Source: Cryptomeria japonica (taxonomy: Eukaryota; Streptophyta; Pinopsida; Cupressales; Cupressaceae). From it: a stretch of DNA of 64,000 bases. Each line of letters starts with the position of its first letter. Within the stretch, counting starts at the first letter, position 1. Of this stretch, positions 1 to 10,277 are shown in pieces. Under the pieces are notes generated by a model. The model had not been told where the DNA came from, searched no databases, and saw only the letters and a program-made list of their open reading frames with translations. The stretch spans positions 264,106,574 through 264,170,573 of the forward strand of contig NC_081407.1 of assembly GCF_030272615.1 (NCBI RefSeq). The letters are read 5' to 3'. The translations under genes were made by a program, and so were the position numbers.

Positions 1-44
1 CCTTGAGATGAAGGAGGAGAGATTTTACCAATGAGATCCAAACC

Positions 45-1205
45 CTATGTGGAGAAAGGCCAAGAAGCTACTTGAGAACGAAGTTCTTGGGCAAGAGCAT
101 GAATCAGATTATTGTGTTGTTGACATTGATGACATTTCTTAACAAATGAAAAGGAATCATTCTGCATAGTTTGCCAATAGTATCCCATATGAAGCAATCT
201 ATGAACCAAAGATTTGCCTCCAAAATGCCCCCCACAGGCACCTGAATGTGCCTCTTCAAGAGCAACGGGGATTTCTGATTTGTTAAGACAACGAAGGAGA
301 AGACCGTCATAACCCCTTCGGTAAAGAACATTAGAAAGAATAATATATCTAGTAGACAGCTTGCGGATTCTAGCCCTAGTGTTCCTATTGGCGGAATCAG
401 GAAAGGTACCATCGGTCAAATATCTTACGATATGCGAATACCATTCGTCTGAATCTACAAAGTCACAACATGTTACCAAGCTAAAATCGTCTACAATAGC
501 TAGAGAAATAAGGTTGTGAATAACAAATTTAAGATCAACCACGGGGTCCTCTAAAGATACGAGAGAAGCCACACATGCCATTGCGTCTGCATGTCGATTA
601 TCTTTTCGAGGAACAGGTTCCATGGTATAAGAATCAAATTTTTGTAATAAAGAGATGGCAAGGTCTTTATATTGTGATAATTTGTCTTGTTTTGCTTGAT
701 ATATTCCTGTTACTTGTCTAATAATTAATTGTGAATCTCCATAGATATGTATGTGCTTTATGTTCAGAGCTAAGGATGCTTTTATTCCCGCTATAAGAGC
801 CTCATACTCAGCAATGTTATTGGTACACAGGAAATTTAGACGATAGGATAAGGGAATAGATTTCCTTGTAGGAGAAATCAGAACAACACCTGCCCCTGAT
901 CCCGTACGACACTTAGAGCCATCAAAGTATAATTCCCAAGTTTCATCTTTCTCTATAGAAAGAATGAAATCATCGGGAAAAGACTCAGGGTTAGGAAAGG
1001 AGAAAGGTGAAGGGGCCTCAACTAAGTGGTCGGTCAATGCTTGCCCTTTAATTGCTCTTTGTGAAACAAATTTAAGGTCAAATTCAGTTAACATCATAAC
1101 CCACTTAGCTAGGCGTCCTGATAAATCAGTTTTAGAGAAAAGATGCTTCAAATGATCAAACTTTACCATGACGTGGACTTCTGAATTTAAAAGATAATGT
1201 CTCAA
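45..1205 (-). pseudogene. Tat-type polyprotein, distal part: second RNase H and integrase zinc domain
   Basis: A 386-residue reading frame, in the same frame as the ORF at 1209-4730 and separated from it by a TAG (1209-1211) plus one codon. It starts in the tether after the first RNase H. Residues about 90-215 form a second, archaeal-type RNase H with acidic residues D95 (YFDGS), E134 (NIAEYEAL), D157 (IYGDSQ) and D206 (NRHADA). Residues about 315-365 form the integrase HHCC zinc domain with H320, H327, C358 and C361. It ends in TAG (45-47) where family members have Trp-Gly-Leu-Asp, and the same frame stays open beyond that stop to the window edge. The integrase DDE core is therefore off the left edge. 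The first ATG is an internal Met and not a real start; read with the upstream ORF this is one interrupted Pol. Confidence 0.85.
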
Positions 1206-1208
1206 TTT

Positions 1209-4200
1209 CTAAGTCGCAAACACCAAGGCCAAGAATTGTCTTTCTATCGCAAAATATCGGGTCTCATAATCGAGTAAGGTACGACTTATGTAATAAACCG
1301 GACATTCCTTACCATCTTTATCATGTTGTGCCAACAATGCTGCGAGAGCATGAGAGGAAGCAGCTATATACAGAAGGAAAGGTTTAGAAGGTTCGGCAGG
1401 TTGAAGAATAGGAGGACTAGCCAAATACATTTTTAAATCTTCAAATGCTTGCTGACAATCCTCATTCCATTGAAAAGTGATATCCTTTTTAAGGAGTTGA
1501 GTAAAAGGAAAGGTACGATCTGCAAGTTGAGACACGAACCTACGAATAGCTTGAATCTTTCCTTGTAAGCTTTTAAGTTGAGACACATTTCTAGGAGGTG
1601 GCATGTTGACAATAGCACCTATTTTCTTAGTGTCCACCTCGATCCCACGATGCGAAACTATGAATCCTAATAGTTTTCCACTATCTACACCAAAAACACA
1701 TTTTTGGGGATTCAAGCGCATGTGATATTTACGAATTCTTTCAAAGATTTGAGGAAGGACTTTAATATGATCCATGCGAAGAAAGGATTTGGCTAAGATA
1801 TCATCAACATAATCCTCTAAAATCTTATGCATGTAATCATGAAAGATAAGGGTCATCGCTCGTTGATAAGTTGCACCGGCATTTTTAAGTCCAAAAGGCA
1901 TCATTATCCAACAAAACATACCCCAAGGAGTGGTGAAAGCGGTTTTGAATTGATCTTGAGGGTTAATAAAAATTTGATTGTATCCTGAAAAACCATCCAT
2001 GAAGGATAACAAGGCATGCCCTGCCATAGAATCAACTATCATGTCAATGTTTGGAAGAGGGAAATCATCTTTCAAAGAAGCTTTATTCAAATCTCGAAAG
2101 TCAGTACACATCCTTATTTTGTTATCTGGTTTAGCCACAGCGACAATATTTGAAATCCATGGGGAATAGTCAATAGGGCGGATAAATCCAGCCTCCAATA
2201 ATTTTTCAATCTCAGCCTTAACAAGTAAAGCCACCTTGGGATTCATTTTTCGAATCTTTTGTTTCACGGGCTTAGCATCAGGAACTAAGACAATATTATG
2301 AGTAACAATCTTAGGATCTATACCAGGCATGTCAGAGTATGTCCAAGCAAAGATCTTAGGGAATTCGTGCAATAGTTCTTCATATTGTTTTTGTTCCTCT
2401 TCATCCAAACATTTTCCAATTTTAATAACTTTCTCTTTATTGCAAAGGTCCATCTTAACATCAGTGGTATCACTTATGAGAAGATTACTTTGTTGAGGAG
2501 TATCCTTTAACTGAGGGAATTCTTTCACAATCTCATCATTATCGATCTCTTTTCCAAAATAGGCTTCAGTGTTCAAACAATAAGGAAGTCCCCTATTGTG
2601 ATGATAACGAGGAAGAGTGTCATAGGCTCCCAAAAACTCAGCTAAAGCATCGTCGGTAGGGAAGATATCCAAAGCACAGTCACCCGAAGGATCCCCATCA
2701 ATATACTCAGGGTGTTGCATTGATAGAGATGTAGGAATAGCATTAACACTAATGCATGGTTTTTTAGAAGCTTTAGTACGTTTGCAGGGATTATAGCCAA
2801 GTCCAAAGGCATAATTGTGAAAATTAGTCCCTAGAGGAACTCTTATCCCTTGTTCATGAGCACCACAACCTTTTCCATGATACCCATGCTTAGCAAAAAT
2901 GCGAAAACCACGACCATAATGATCAGCCATTTCAAGAAGAGAAGGTGGTTTTTCATAAGACAAAGAATCAAACTCTTCATAATTAGAGGTGTGAGGAGAA
3001 GAAGTTTGAGAAGCAGCCACAAAATTATTACTCATAGATTCAGGTAAGGTTGATTGATTTTTAGCTTCTTCCTTCTTTTCAACTTTAAGCTCTTTAGAAG
3101 GAACCTTATATTCACCTACAAAAGTGGGATTAAAATCAAGAGATCCCCAATCATCTTCTTCGAGGATCTTCTCAGGATCAAAATCCTTCTTATGTGTAGT
3201 TTCAAGTCGAGAAGAATCTTCTTCAGGAGCTCCCAACTCATCCAAAGAGTTTTGATCATTGGAGAGCGAGGATTCATCAATAGGTTTCTTGTTTAAAGAG
3301 TCATCACTAGACGAGGATGGCTTAGAAGAACCCCCTTTGGAAGTAGATGTTTGTAGACAAGCTTGAAAATTAGTATCACCTATCAAAGTATATGTCTTAT
3401 TGTCATAGATGAATTTAACTTGTCTATGCAATGTAGAGGGGACAACTTGCATGCTGTGAATCCAAGGTCTCCCTAATAACAAGTTATATGTTAAATTTCC
3501 CGACATAACATGGATAGGAGTAGGCAAAGTAACAGGTCCTACTGTGAGAGGTAGGGTAATAATACCTAATGAAGTCTTAGCCACATTGTCAAAGCCACGA
3601 ATGGGACGAGAGTCAGGCTCAATAAGAGACGTATCCACATTCATCTTATGCAATAGATTAATGCTACACACATTAAGGCCAGAGCCATTATCTACTAATG
3701 TTCGTCTTATAGCAGTATCTTTCATGATAACCACAATCATCAAGGGATCATATTGTTGTTGAATTTCACTAGTAGGCAACTCATCTTGGGTAAACACAAT
3801 TTGAGCTTTAGGATTCATCATAGAGTTAACCAAAGATGCTATATTATTAGATGTATTCGGTGGAGGAACATTCAAATATTTCAAGGCATCTTGTAACATT
3901 CCATGATGAGCGGAAGAAGTTTGAATCAAATCCCAAAGGGATATCTTAGCAGGGGTAGCTTTAAGTTGTTCTATGAGATCATATTCCTTACCCATAACTT
4001 GCGAAATACGGGGAGCTTGTGGAAGAATTGGTTGAGGATTAGGAAGAGAAACTGGAATAACAGGAGGAGGATTAGGTTGCCTATTATTTCTGGTATGATA
4101 AGTATGGGCAACCGCATGATAACTCTCTCTAGTTATTTGCTTGGCATAACTATAAGGACTTATAGGTTTTCTTCCTTGCACGGTGATAATAGGTTTATTC

Positions 4201-4730
4201 GGGGTACGAAAGGAATCATGATCATACCCTCCTTGGACAGTAAGGAGAGGTGATTTACGAACTTGAAAGGTGGGAGAAGGATAAGCACCTTGGACTTCAA
4301 TGAGAGGCTTGTTATGCTCATTCAAGTTTATCATGTTAACCAATTTAGAAGTCTTGTTCTTGTTTAAAGATTTCGATAAAGCCACAAAGTCATCAAGAGC
4401 ATCATCCAACAAAGCATGATCATATCGGTTAAAAGGTTTATCTTTTGATTCAAAAGGAGACATCTCCTCACAGAGGGGATTATTGAACACAACCATGTTA
4501 CTAGATTCAGTGGAAGAGTTGATAGGAATGTATCCTTGAGAGGAATCATTCGACTTATCTTTCTCATCACATCTAAATGGCATAGTAACAAGGTTTATGA
4601 GTTTTTGGTAAAATGAAGGTTTGGCATCTTTAGGGTTTAAAAACTCATCTAAAGCTTCATTTAATTCATCTTGGCTATACTCATAATAATCATCAAAAGC
4701 ATGAACATTTTGAAAATAAAAATCTGACAT
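1209..4730 (-). CDS. Tat-type polyprotein, proximal part: N-terminal region, protease, G-patch-like region, reverse transcriptase, RNase H
   Basis: A 1173-residue ORF starting at ATG 4730, about 150 bases after the primer binding site. Residues 1-250 are low-complexity and Pro/Asn-rich, with three spaced copies of a VQG motif (about 145, 164 and 184); no retroviral-type gag core or CCHC knuckle is evident. Retropepsin is at about 335-440 (LVDNGSGLN at 345-353, GRPWIH at 420-425). Residues 605-632 resemble a G-patch (GFRIFAKHGYHGKGCGAHEQGI region). Reverse transcriptase spans about 790-1040, with catalytic YVDD at 974-977 and FMDGFSGYNQ at 910-919. The gypsy RNase H begins near 1110 and lacks the usual first acidic residue (IAASSHAL). 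The stop TAG (1209-1211) sits where related proteins have Gln (ATQK), so a CAG to TAG change probably truncated a longer product. All RT catalytic residues are present. Confidence 0.88.
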   Translation of the reverse strand: MSDFYFQNVHAFDDYYEYSQDELNEALDEFLNPKDAKPSFYQKLINLVTMPFRCDEKDKSNDSSQGYIPINSSTESSNMVVFNNPLCEEMSPFESKDKPFNRYDHALLDDALDDFVALSKSLNKNKTSKLVNMINLNEHNKPLIEVQGAYPSPTFQVRKSPLLTVQGGYDHDSFRTPNKPIITVQGRKPISPYSYAKQITRESYHAVAHTYHTRNNRQPNPPPVIPVSLPNPQPILPQAPRISQVMGKEYDLIEQLKATPAKISLWDLIQTSSAHHGMLQDALKYLNVPPPNTSNNIASLVNSMMNPKAQIVFTQDELPTSEIQQQYDPLMIVVIMKDTAIRRTLVDNGSGLNVCSINLLHKMNVDTSLIEPDSRPIRGFDNVAKTSLGIITLPLTVGPVTLPTPIHVMSGNLTYNLLLGRPWIHSMQVVPSTLHRQVKFIYDNKTYTLIGDTNFQACLQTSTSKGGSSKPSSSSDDSLNKKPIDESSLSNDQNSLDELGAPEEDSSRLETTHKKDFDPEKILEEDDWGSLDFNPTFVGEYKVPSKELKVEKKEEAKNQSTLPESMSNNFVAASQTSSPHTSNYEEFDSLSYEKPPSLLEMADHYGRGFRIFAKHGYHGKGCGAHEQGIRVPLGTNFHNYAFGLGYNPCKRTKASKKPCISVNAIPTSLSMQHPEYIDGDPSGDCALDIFPTDDALAEFLGAYDTLPRYHHNRGLPYCLNTEAYFGKEIDNDEIVKEFPQLKDTPQQSNLLISDTTDVKMDLCNKEKVIKIGKCLDEEEQKQYEELLHEFPKIFAWTYSDMPGIDPKIVTHNIVLVPDAKPVKQKIRKMNPKVALLVKAEIEKLLEAGFIRPIDYSPWISNIVAVAKPDNKIRMCTDFRDLNKASLKDDFPLPNIDMIVDSMAGHALLSFMDGFSGYNQIFINPQDQFKTAFTTPWGMFCWIMMPFGLKNAGATYQRAMTLIFHDYMHKILEDYVDDILAKSFLRMDHIKVLPQIFERIRKYHMRLNPQKCVFGVDSGKLLGFIVSHRGIEVDTKKIGAIVNMPPPRNVSQLKSLQGKIQAIRRFVSQLADRTFPFTQLLKKDITFQWNEDCQQAFEDLKMYLASPPILQPAEPSKPFLLYIAASSHALAALLAQHDKDGKECPVYYISRTLLDYETRYFAIERQFLALVFAT

Positions 4731-4879
4731 TTTGAAAAGATGGCATAAAATTTAAACACACAATGCAAAGAAACACACTTTTTTTTTTTTTTTTTTTTCT
4801 TTTAATGAAAATGAAATGAAAACACACTAAATCTAGATCTAGATCTAACAAATGCAATGCAAGACGAAGCAATGATAGT
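4731..4879 (-). other. 5' leader of the Tat-type element with poly(A) tract
   Basis: Between the primer binding site and the ATG at 4730. On the element's strand it contains an A-run of about 20 (plus-strand T-run near 4780-4798) and a short (AGATCT) repeat near 4831-4848. No ORF. Confidence 0.6.
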
Positions 4880-4897
4880 TTCACGTCGGGTTCACCA
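4880..4897 (-). other. Primer binding site, Tat-type element
   Basis: On the minus strand it reads TGGTGAACCCGACGTGA, beginning 3 bases after the LTR end. The leading TGG matches the CCA tail of a tRNA. It is not the usual initiator-Met site (TGGTATCAGAGC) seen in most other elements of this window; which tRNA it matches cannot be decided without a tRNA search. Confidence 0.65.
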
Positions 4898-4900
4898 AAA

Positions 4901-6568
4901 TGTGTAAGGGAAAAAGCGAGACTAGGTTAACATGCCCCAATCCTACCCTTTGACACACATTACGGAATACGAAAGAGCCTAGAGATATCACACAATTGGC
5001 TACTTCTTTTTGTGAAAGAGAGAGCCACGGGATATCTATTAGGATTTCTATTCCCTTGTTGAAATTGGAAGATCAAATGATGCAAGTTCAAACCCTAATC
5101 CCAAGATGCAAGTATGAATTACTAACAAGATTGCAGAATTGAGATTAAACAATGAGCAACTGTAAATAAAAGGATGAAATAAGAATGCAGATGTGTACCC
5201 GGAGTCAAAATCGGACTGAAAATGTTCGGGATGGGGGCGTGGGCGCCATTGTCCTGATTCTGTCCTAAAAACTGCACTGAAAACTGTTGTTTTGCACTCT
5301 GGAACATTGTCGAAAACTGTCGGAAAGCTGTCTGTCCGGAGGACCAGGGCGCCCAGCGCCTCTGTCCTAGGGACCAGGGCGCCCAGCGCCCCTGTCCTGC
5401 CAGGACCAGGGCGCCCAATGCCCCTGTCCCAGTCTTCTGCTATGCAATTTGATGCAGAGTGCTGTCTCGACCTGTTCTCTCCGGATCTGTATCCTGCGGC
5501 ATCGTCTGAGTCCCGAAACCTGCACTTATATCTGAAAATGGGATGGGCGGCTATATAGGGTTTTGCCTTAGTCAAACCCCCGCTTTGGTGATTTCCACCT
5601 CCACGAATAACCAAGTTGTTTTGTAAAATGTATTGTGTGTGCAGACCTAGTGTGTGTGCAAGGTCCTAAAATGCAAGAAAGCAAACTAGAGCAACCTAGA
5701 AAGTAAACCCTAATTGCTTGTAAATGATAATGTAAATTCTCTAAATCAAGATGCAAAGTGATCTAAAGCATGAATAAAGGATATATTGAAGCTTATGCAA
5801 AGACATGAAAACAACATGAAATCATACCCAACCCACAAGGGAGGAGTACAAGCCAATCTTCAGTCGGTAATCTCCTATTGTTCTTCAATGCCTTCCAAGC
5901 CCTAAGTGGATGAATGAAGTTGATAAGTGCTTGATAGAGGGATGTTGAATGTTGTTGAAGTATTCAAAGATCTGTTCTTTCGCTGCATATGAGGTTCCTG
6001 AAAACAAAAATCAGATCCCTTCAAATGAGGAAAGAGAGCTCTTATGTATGAAACCCTAGGTCGTAATTTCGTCTTTTGGCCGACCTAGAGATTGAATATC
6101 CTGCCAATTTCTTGGGGTTAAGCTTTATTTTATGATTGGATCGCGCTCCTAAAATTTCGGGAAAAATGTCTGGGACCATGTGCACTCCGGGCGCCATGGT
6201 CCTGACAACTTTTCACCAAATTTTCAGGGCCGTCGGATATGATGATTTTAGAGAGAATCCCGAAGTTACAAGTGATTTCAAGATGTTTTGACCCCCGAAA
6301 CCAAGCCCCCAAGTTCGAAATAGGACTTAATTAGGGTTTTTGATTGAATGATGTATTGGAGGAATAAAATGAAAAAGGCACACTTTAATGAAAGAGCCCA
6401 ACTTTATGATGTGGAAGATGATGAAATAGAACCTTCGACTTAATTAATTTGATTAATTAAGTGCTAAAGGGGAAATGCAATGCAAAGTGTAAAATGCACC
6501 AAGGCGGGTGCTAAACTAGGTGTGAAATTGTACCACCCTAGCAAGTGCGTACAATTTACGACGCTACA
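4901..6568 (-). repeat. 5' LTR of the Tat-type element (1668 bp)
   Basis: Plus-strand ends are TGTGTAAGGG (4901) and GACGCTACA (6568), i.e. TG...CA ends. The inner end lies 3 bases from the primer binding site, and the outer end abuts reading frame 2 of the older element, open from 6569. A TATA box is seen on the element strand at 5551-5557 (CTATATAGCC context), placing the start of R near 5520. GC-rich 30-bp tandem repeats lie at 5342-5432. Short ORFs here are not coding. The partner LTR is outside the window, so the boundaries rest on ends, primer site and frame continuity. Confidence 0.82.
5342..5432. repeat. Three tandem 30-32 bp GC-rich units inside the LTR
   Basis: Units start at 5342, 5372 and 5404, each beginning GGACCAGGGCGCCCA and ending near CCTGTCC. 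Single related motifs (GGGCGCC with GTCC nearby) recur at about 5235 and 6190 in the same LTR. The core GGGCGCC(C) is near-palindromic. They lie downstream of the TATA box, so in R/U5 or the untranslated leader. Confidence 0.85.
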
Positions 6569-9500
6569 GAAACCAAATCCAATCATGATGAAACCTCTGT
6601 CTTGACGCTTACAGTAGCAGAACTTGATCCACCAAACGATTCCTTACCGCTTGTCTTTCCCGACCTTATTGACTAGGACGAACCTGAAATACATGATATA
6701 CCAATTTTCCTAGATGATGAATCTTTTATCCACTACCTATGTATCGTTAACCCGGAAACAGGCTCTACTAGTGAATGAAGTAATGATGTCTGCAAACTAG
6801 GGAGTGCCAAGTCTCTTAGTCACAAAAATGAACCAAATAAAAGATCTAATGCTAAAAACCAGTCAATGGCAGCTCTAGATCACAAAAAAGTAAAAATAAA
6901 GGACGCATCTGAGGGTGAAAACCTTTTTAAGGCACCTAAGGATGGGAGACTTGACACTCTTTCTGAACATTTTCATGAGCGATCACCCATATTGATTGAG
7001 CCCACTCAATCAATCAACATTGGTACTACAGAAGCAGCCAAAAACATACACCTGGCAGAATCTCTGACAGAGGAGGAAAGATCAGCATTTCTCATCTTTT
7101 TTAAAGAAAAGCAAATTAACTTTGCTTGGTCATATGCAGATATGCCCAGAATTGATCCACACCTGATCATGCATCACTTGTCCATCTCTCCAGAAGTTAA
7201 GCCAGTCATGCAAAAACTATGAAAGATGAATCCACAGGTGGTACTCATGGTCAAGGTTGAACTGAAGAAACTATTAGATGTCGGATTCATTCGACCCATC
7301 AACTATGCAGAATGGATCTCCATCATAGTGCCAGTATCAAAACCAGACGACAATATTAGAATCTGCACTAATTTCAGAGATGTCAACAAAGCCTGTCCAA
7401 AAGACGACTTTCCTCTACCCAGTATAGACATAATTGTAGACCTTACAGCGGGCCATGCAATGCTCTCACTAATGGATGGTTTTTTAGGCTATAATCAAAT
7501 AAAAATAGCCCCAGAGGATCAAGATAAAACAACATTCACCTGTCCATGGGGAATGTACTGTTGGAATGTTATGCCTTTTGGCTTAAAGAATGCAGGAGCT
7601 ACTTATCAATGAGCAATGACAACAATCATTCATGACATGATGCATACCTTCATGGAAGACTATGTGGATGATTTACTAGCTAAATCCTTCACCAGAGCAA
7701 AACACCTTAGCATCCTGACAAAGATCTTTGACCGATTGGAGAAATTCCAAGTCAGGCTCAACCCTAAGAAGTGTGTCTTTGGGGTTACATCAGGCAAATT
7801 ACTAGGCTACATCGTCTCAGCTAAAGGTATTGAAGTGGATCTAGCAAAGGTTCAAGCCATTATGGAGATGCCACCACCAAAGAATATCAATCAGCTCAGA
7901 TCTCTACAAGGATGACTCCAATCAATCAGGCGATTCATTGCTCAACTAGTTGATAAAAGTCTACCATTCAATCATTTACTCCATAAGAATGTACCTTTCA
8001 AATGGGAAGCCAAGTGTGCAGAATCTTTTTATCAAATCAAATAGTATCTGATGAACCCATCAGTTCTAGTACCACTGGTAGCAGGAAAGCCCCTTATTCT
8101 ATACATTTCAACAACAGATATGTTACTGGGGGCACTATTGGCACAAGAAGATCAATAAGGAAAGGAACGAGCCATATACTACATCAGCAGGACATTGAAT
8201 GGCTATGAACTCAACTATACATTCATTGAGAAGGCTTGTCTAATAGTAGTCTTTGCATCTCAAAAGTTCTGACATTATATGCTAGCACACACAATTAAGC
8301 TAGTAGCAAAAATTGATCCTCTCAAATATCTACTCAGCAAGGCAGCTCTTATAGGCCGATTAGCTAAACGGGTCATGATTCTCAGTGAATTTGACATCCA
8401 CTACACAAAATGAAGAGCTATCAAAGGACAAGCAATTGCAGATCAACTAGCTGAAGCACCACTACCAGGAAAACAAACTATGGAGATTGAATTTCTGGAC
8501 AGGGATGTTCTTGCTATTTCTACCACACACTGGACCCTATACTTTGACAGATCCTACACACAACATGGTTCAGGTGCTGGTATTCTATTCATCACTCCTA
8601 AAGGACACACTATACCAAGATCATATCGGCTTATGTTTCCACAATAATGTGGCTGAATACGAGGCATTGGTTATAGGCATCAAAATGGCCATGGAATAGA
8701 AAATCATAGAGTTAATGGTCTATGGAGATTCACAACTAGTTGTCAATCAAATCAACAATGACTATCAAACAAAGGATGACAAGCTCCTACCCTACAAGCG
8801 AATGGTGGATGACTTCAAACAATATTTTGTACACATCACCTTCAAGCAAATACCAAGGTTTAACAACAAAGTAGCTGATGCCATAGCTACTATCACTTCA
8901 TTACTACAAATTCTAGAGCAACAAAGTCATTATGAGTTTCTGGTAGAGCAATTGTTCTCCCCAGCCTATGACCACTCTGAATCCCATGTTATCTATGCCT
9001 TAACCGGTGTATATTCTCCTTTGTATGGACTGATATATGATTATCTAAAGAACAACATCCTACCCATTGACTTATCCTGAAACCAAAAACATAATTTTAT
9101 CCGACAAGCCACCCGTTATACCCTTACTACTGATACTTTGTACCGTCAAGGTCTAGATGGTACTCTTCTTTGTTGTCTTGATCGTAATGAATTTGATTCC
9201 ACTTTACACGAGCTTCCCAAAGGTATCTGTGGCACACATTCAAGTGGAACTACTCTTGCTAAAAAGCTTCTAAGGATGGGATACTACTGGCCTAGAATGG
9301 AAAAAGATTCTTACCACTTCACCAAGAAGTGTCCTAAGTGCCAGATCCATGGAAATCTCATACATGCCCCAACACAGGAATTGCAGCCATTTACAACATC
9401 CTGGCCCTTTTGTCAGTGGGGACTAGACTTGGTTGGCAAAATTCATCCTTCATCTTGAAATGGACACAAGTTCATTATAACTGCAACAGAATACTTTACC

Positions 9501-10277
9501 AAGTGGATAGAAGCAGTCCCCATGACCACAGTAACTAGAAAACAAATTGCATCTTTTATCCTGAACTATCTAATCTGCAGATATGGTATTCCAAGTTCCA
9601 TCATCACCAATAATGGACAACCATTCAAAAACCAAGATGTCTGAGAACTATGTGAACAATTCAAAATACAACATCGGTTCTCTACACCATACTACCCCGA
9701 GGGGAATGGTCAAGCAGAAGCATCCAACAAGACAATATTGAAAATCCTAAAGAAAACAGTAAATGATGCAGGCAAAAATTGGCATGTACAACTCAATCCA
9801 GCACTTTGGGCATATAGAACTAGCATCCGTACACCTATAGGAGCAACACCTTTCTCATTGGTCTATGGATCGGAAGCTATTTTACCGCTAGAGGTAGAAA
9901 TTCCATCTCTCAGAGTCTCTCTAAAAGGCTTAATCCTAGATGAAGAGTATCAAGTCAACAAATTGCAAGAACTGGAATTGTTAGCTGAAAGACATCAAAA
10001 TGCTTACACTCATCTCAAAGCATATCAACAATGCATGTGTAGAAGCTACAATCACAAGGTCATCCCTCACAACTTCAAAATTGGTGACCTAGTCCTCAAA
10101 GAAAATCCAAGAAATCAGCAAGATCAAGAAAAGAAAGGGAAATTTGAACCTAACTGGTTGGGTCCCTATGTCATCATATTAGTCTATGGATCAGGTGCTT
10201 ATCAGCTTACAACTTTAGAAGGAGATGTGCTTGACAAACCAACTAACAACATTCATCTGAAGAAATACTACACTTGA
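6569..10277 (+). pseudogene. Decayed Tat-type pol: RT, two RNase H domains, integrase
   Basis: Frame 2 is readable from 6569 to about 8640, then a 1-nt shift moves it to frame 0 (8641-10277). RT lies at about 7130-7900: FMDG-type motif LSLMDGFLGYNQ, catalytic YVDD at about 7660, LNPKKCVFG. Gypsy RNase H follows (about 8060-8290), then the second RNase H (LYFDRS near 8540, NVAEYEALV near 8647, VYGDSQLVV at 8718). The integrase zinc domain is at about 9200-9345 (KKCPKCQ), and the core follows at 9420-9720 with Glu in PEGNGQAEAS. The second catalytic Asp is Asn (AAT at 9609-9611). Stops: TAG 6674, TGA 6776, 7220, 7610, 7913, TAG 8042, TAA 8156, TGA 8270, 8411, TAG 8697, TGA 9078, 9456, 9642. The C-terminal 179 residues (9738-10277) are open. 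It is non-functional. Confidence 0.9.

Larger units (their letters stand above)
1..6568 (-). mobile_element. Ty3/gypsy LTR retrotransposon, Tat-type, 3' part off the window
   Basis: Minus-strand element read from right to left: 5' LTR (4901-6568), primer binding site (4880-4897), a long pol-containing ORF (4730-1209) continued by a second ORF (1205-45), then the left edge of the window inside integrase. The domain order protease, RT, RNase H, a second archaeal-type RNase H, integrase is the hallmark of the plant Tat lineage (established for that lineage). The ORFs are broken only twice, so it is the younger of the two Tat-type elements here. At its right end the sequence passes straight into the open frame of the older plus-strand element, which shows it inserted there. 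The other LTR and the second copy of the target duplication (gaaac at 6569-6573) lie outside the window. Confidence 0.88.

Noticed and set aside
5048-5614. 188-residue minus-strand ORF
   Set aside because: Lies wholly within the LTR, over GC-rich tandem repeats, with no recognisable domain; long only because of composition.
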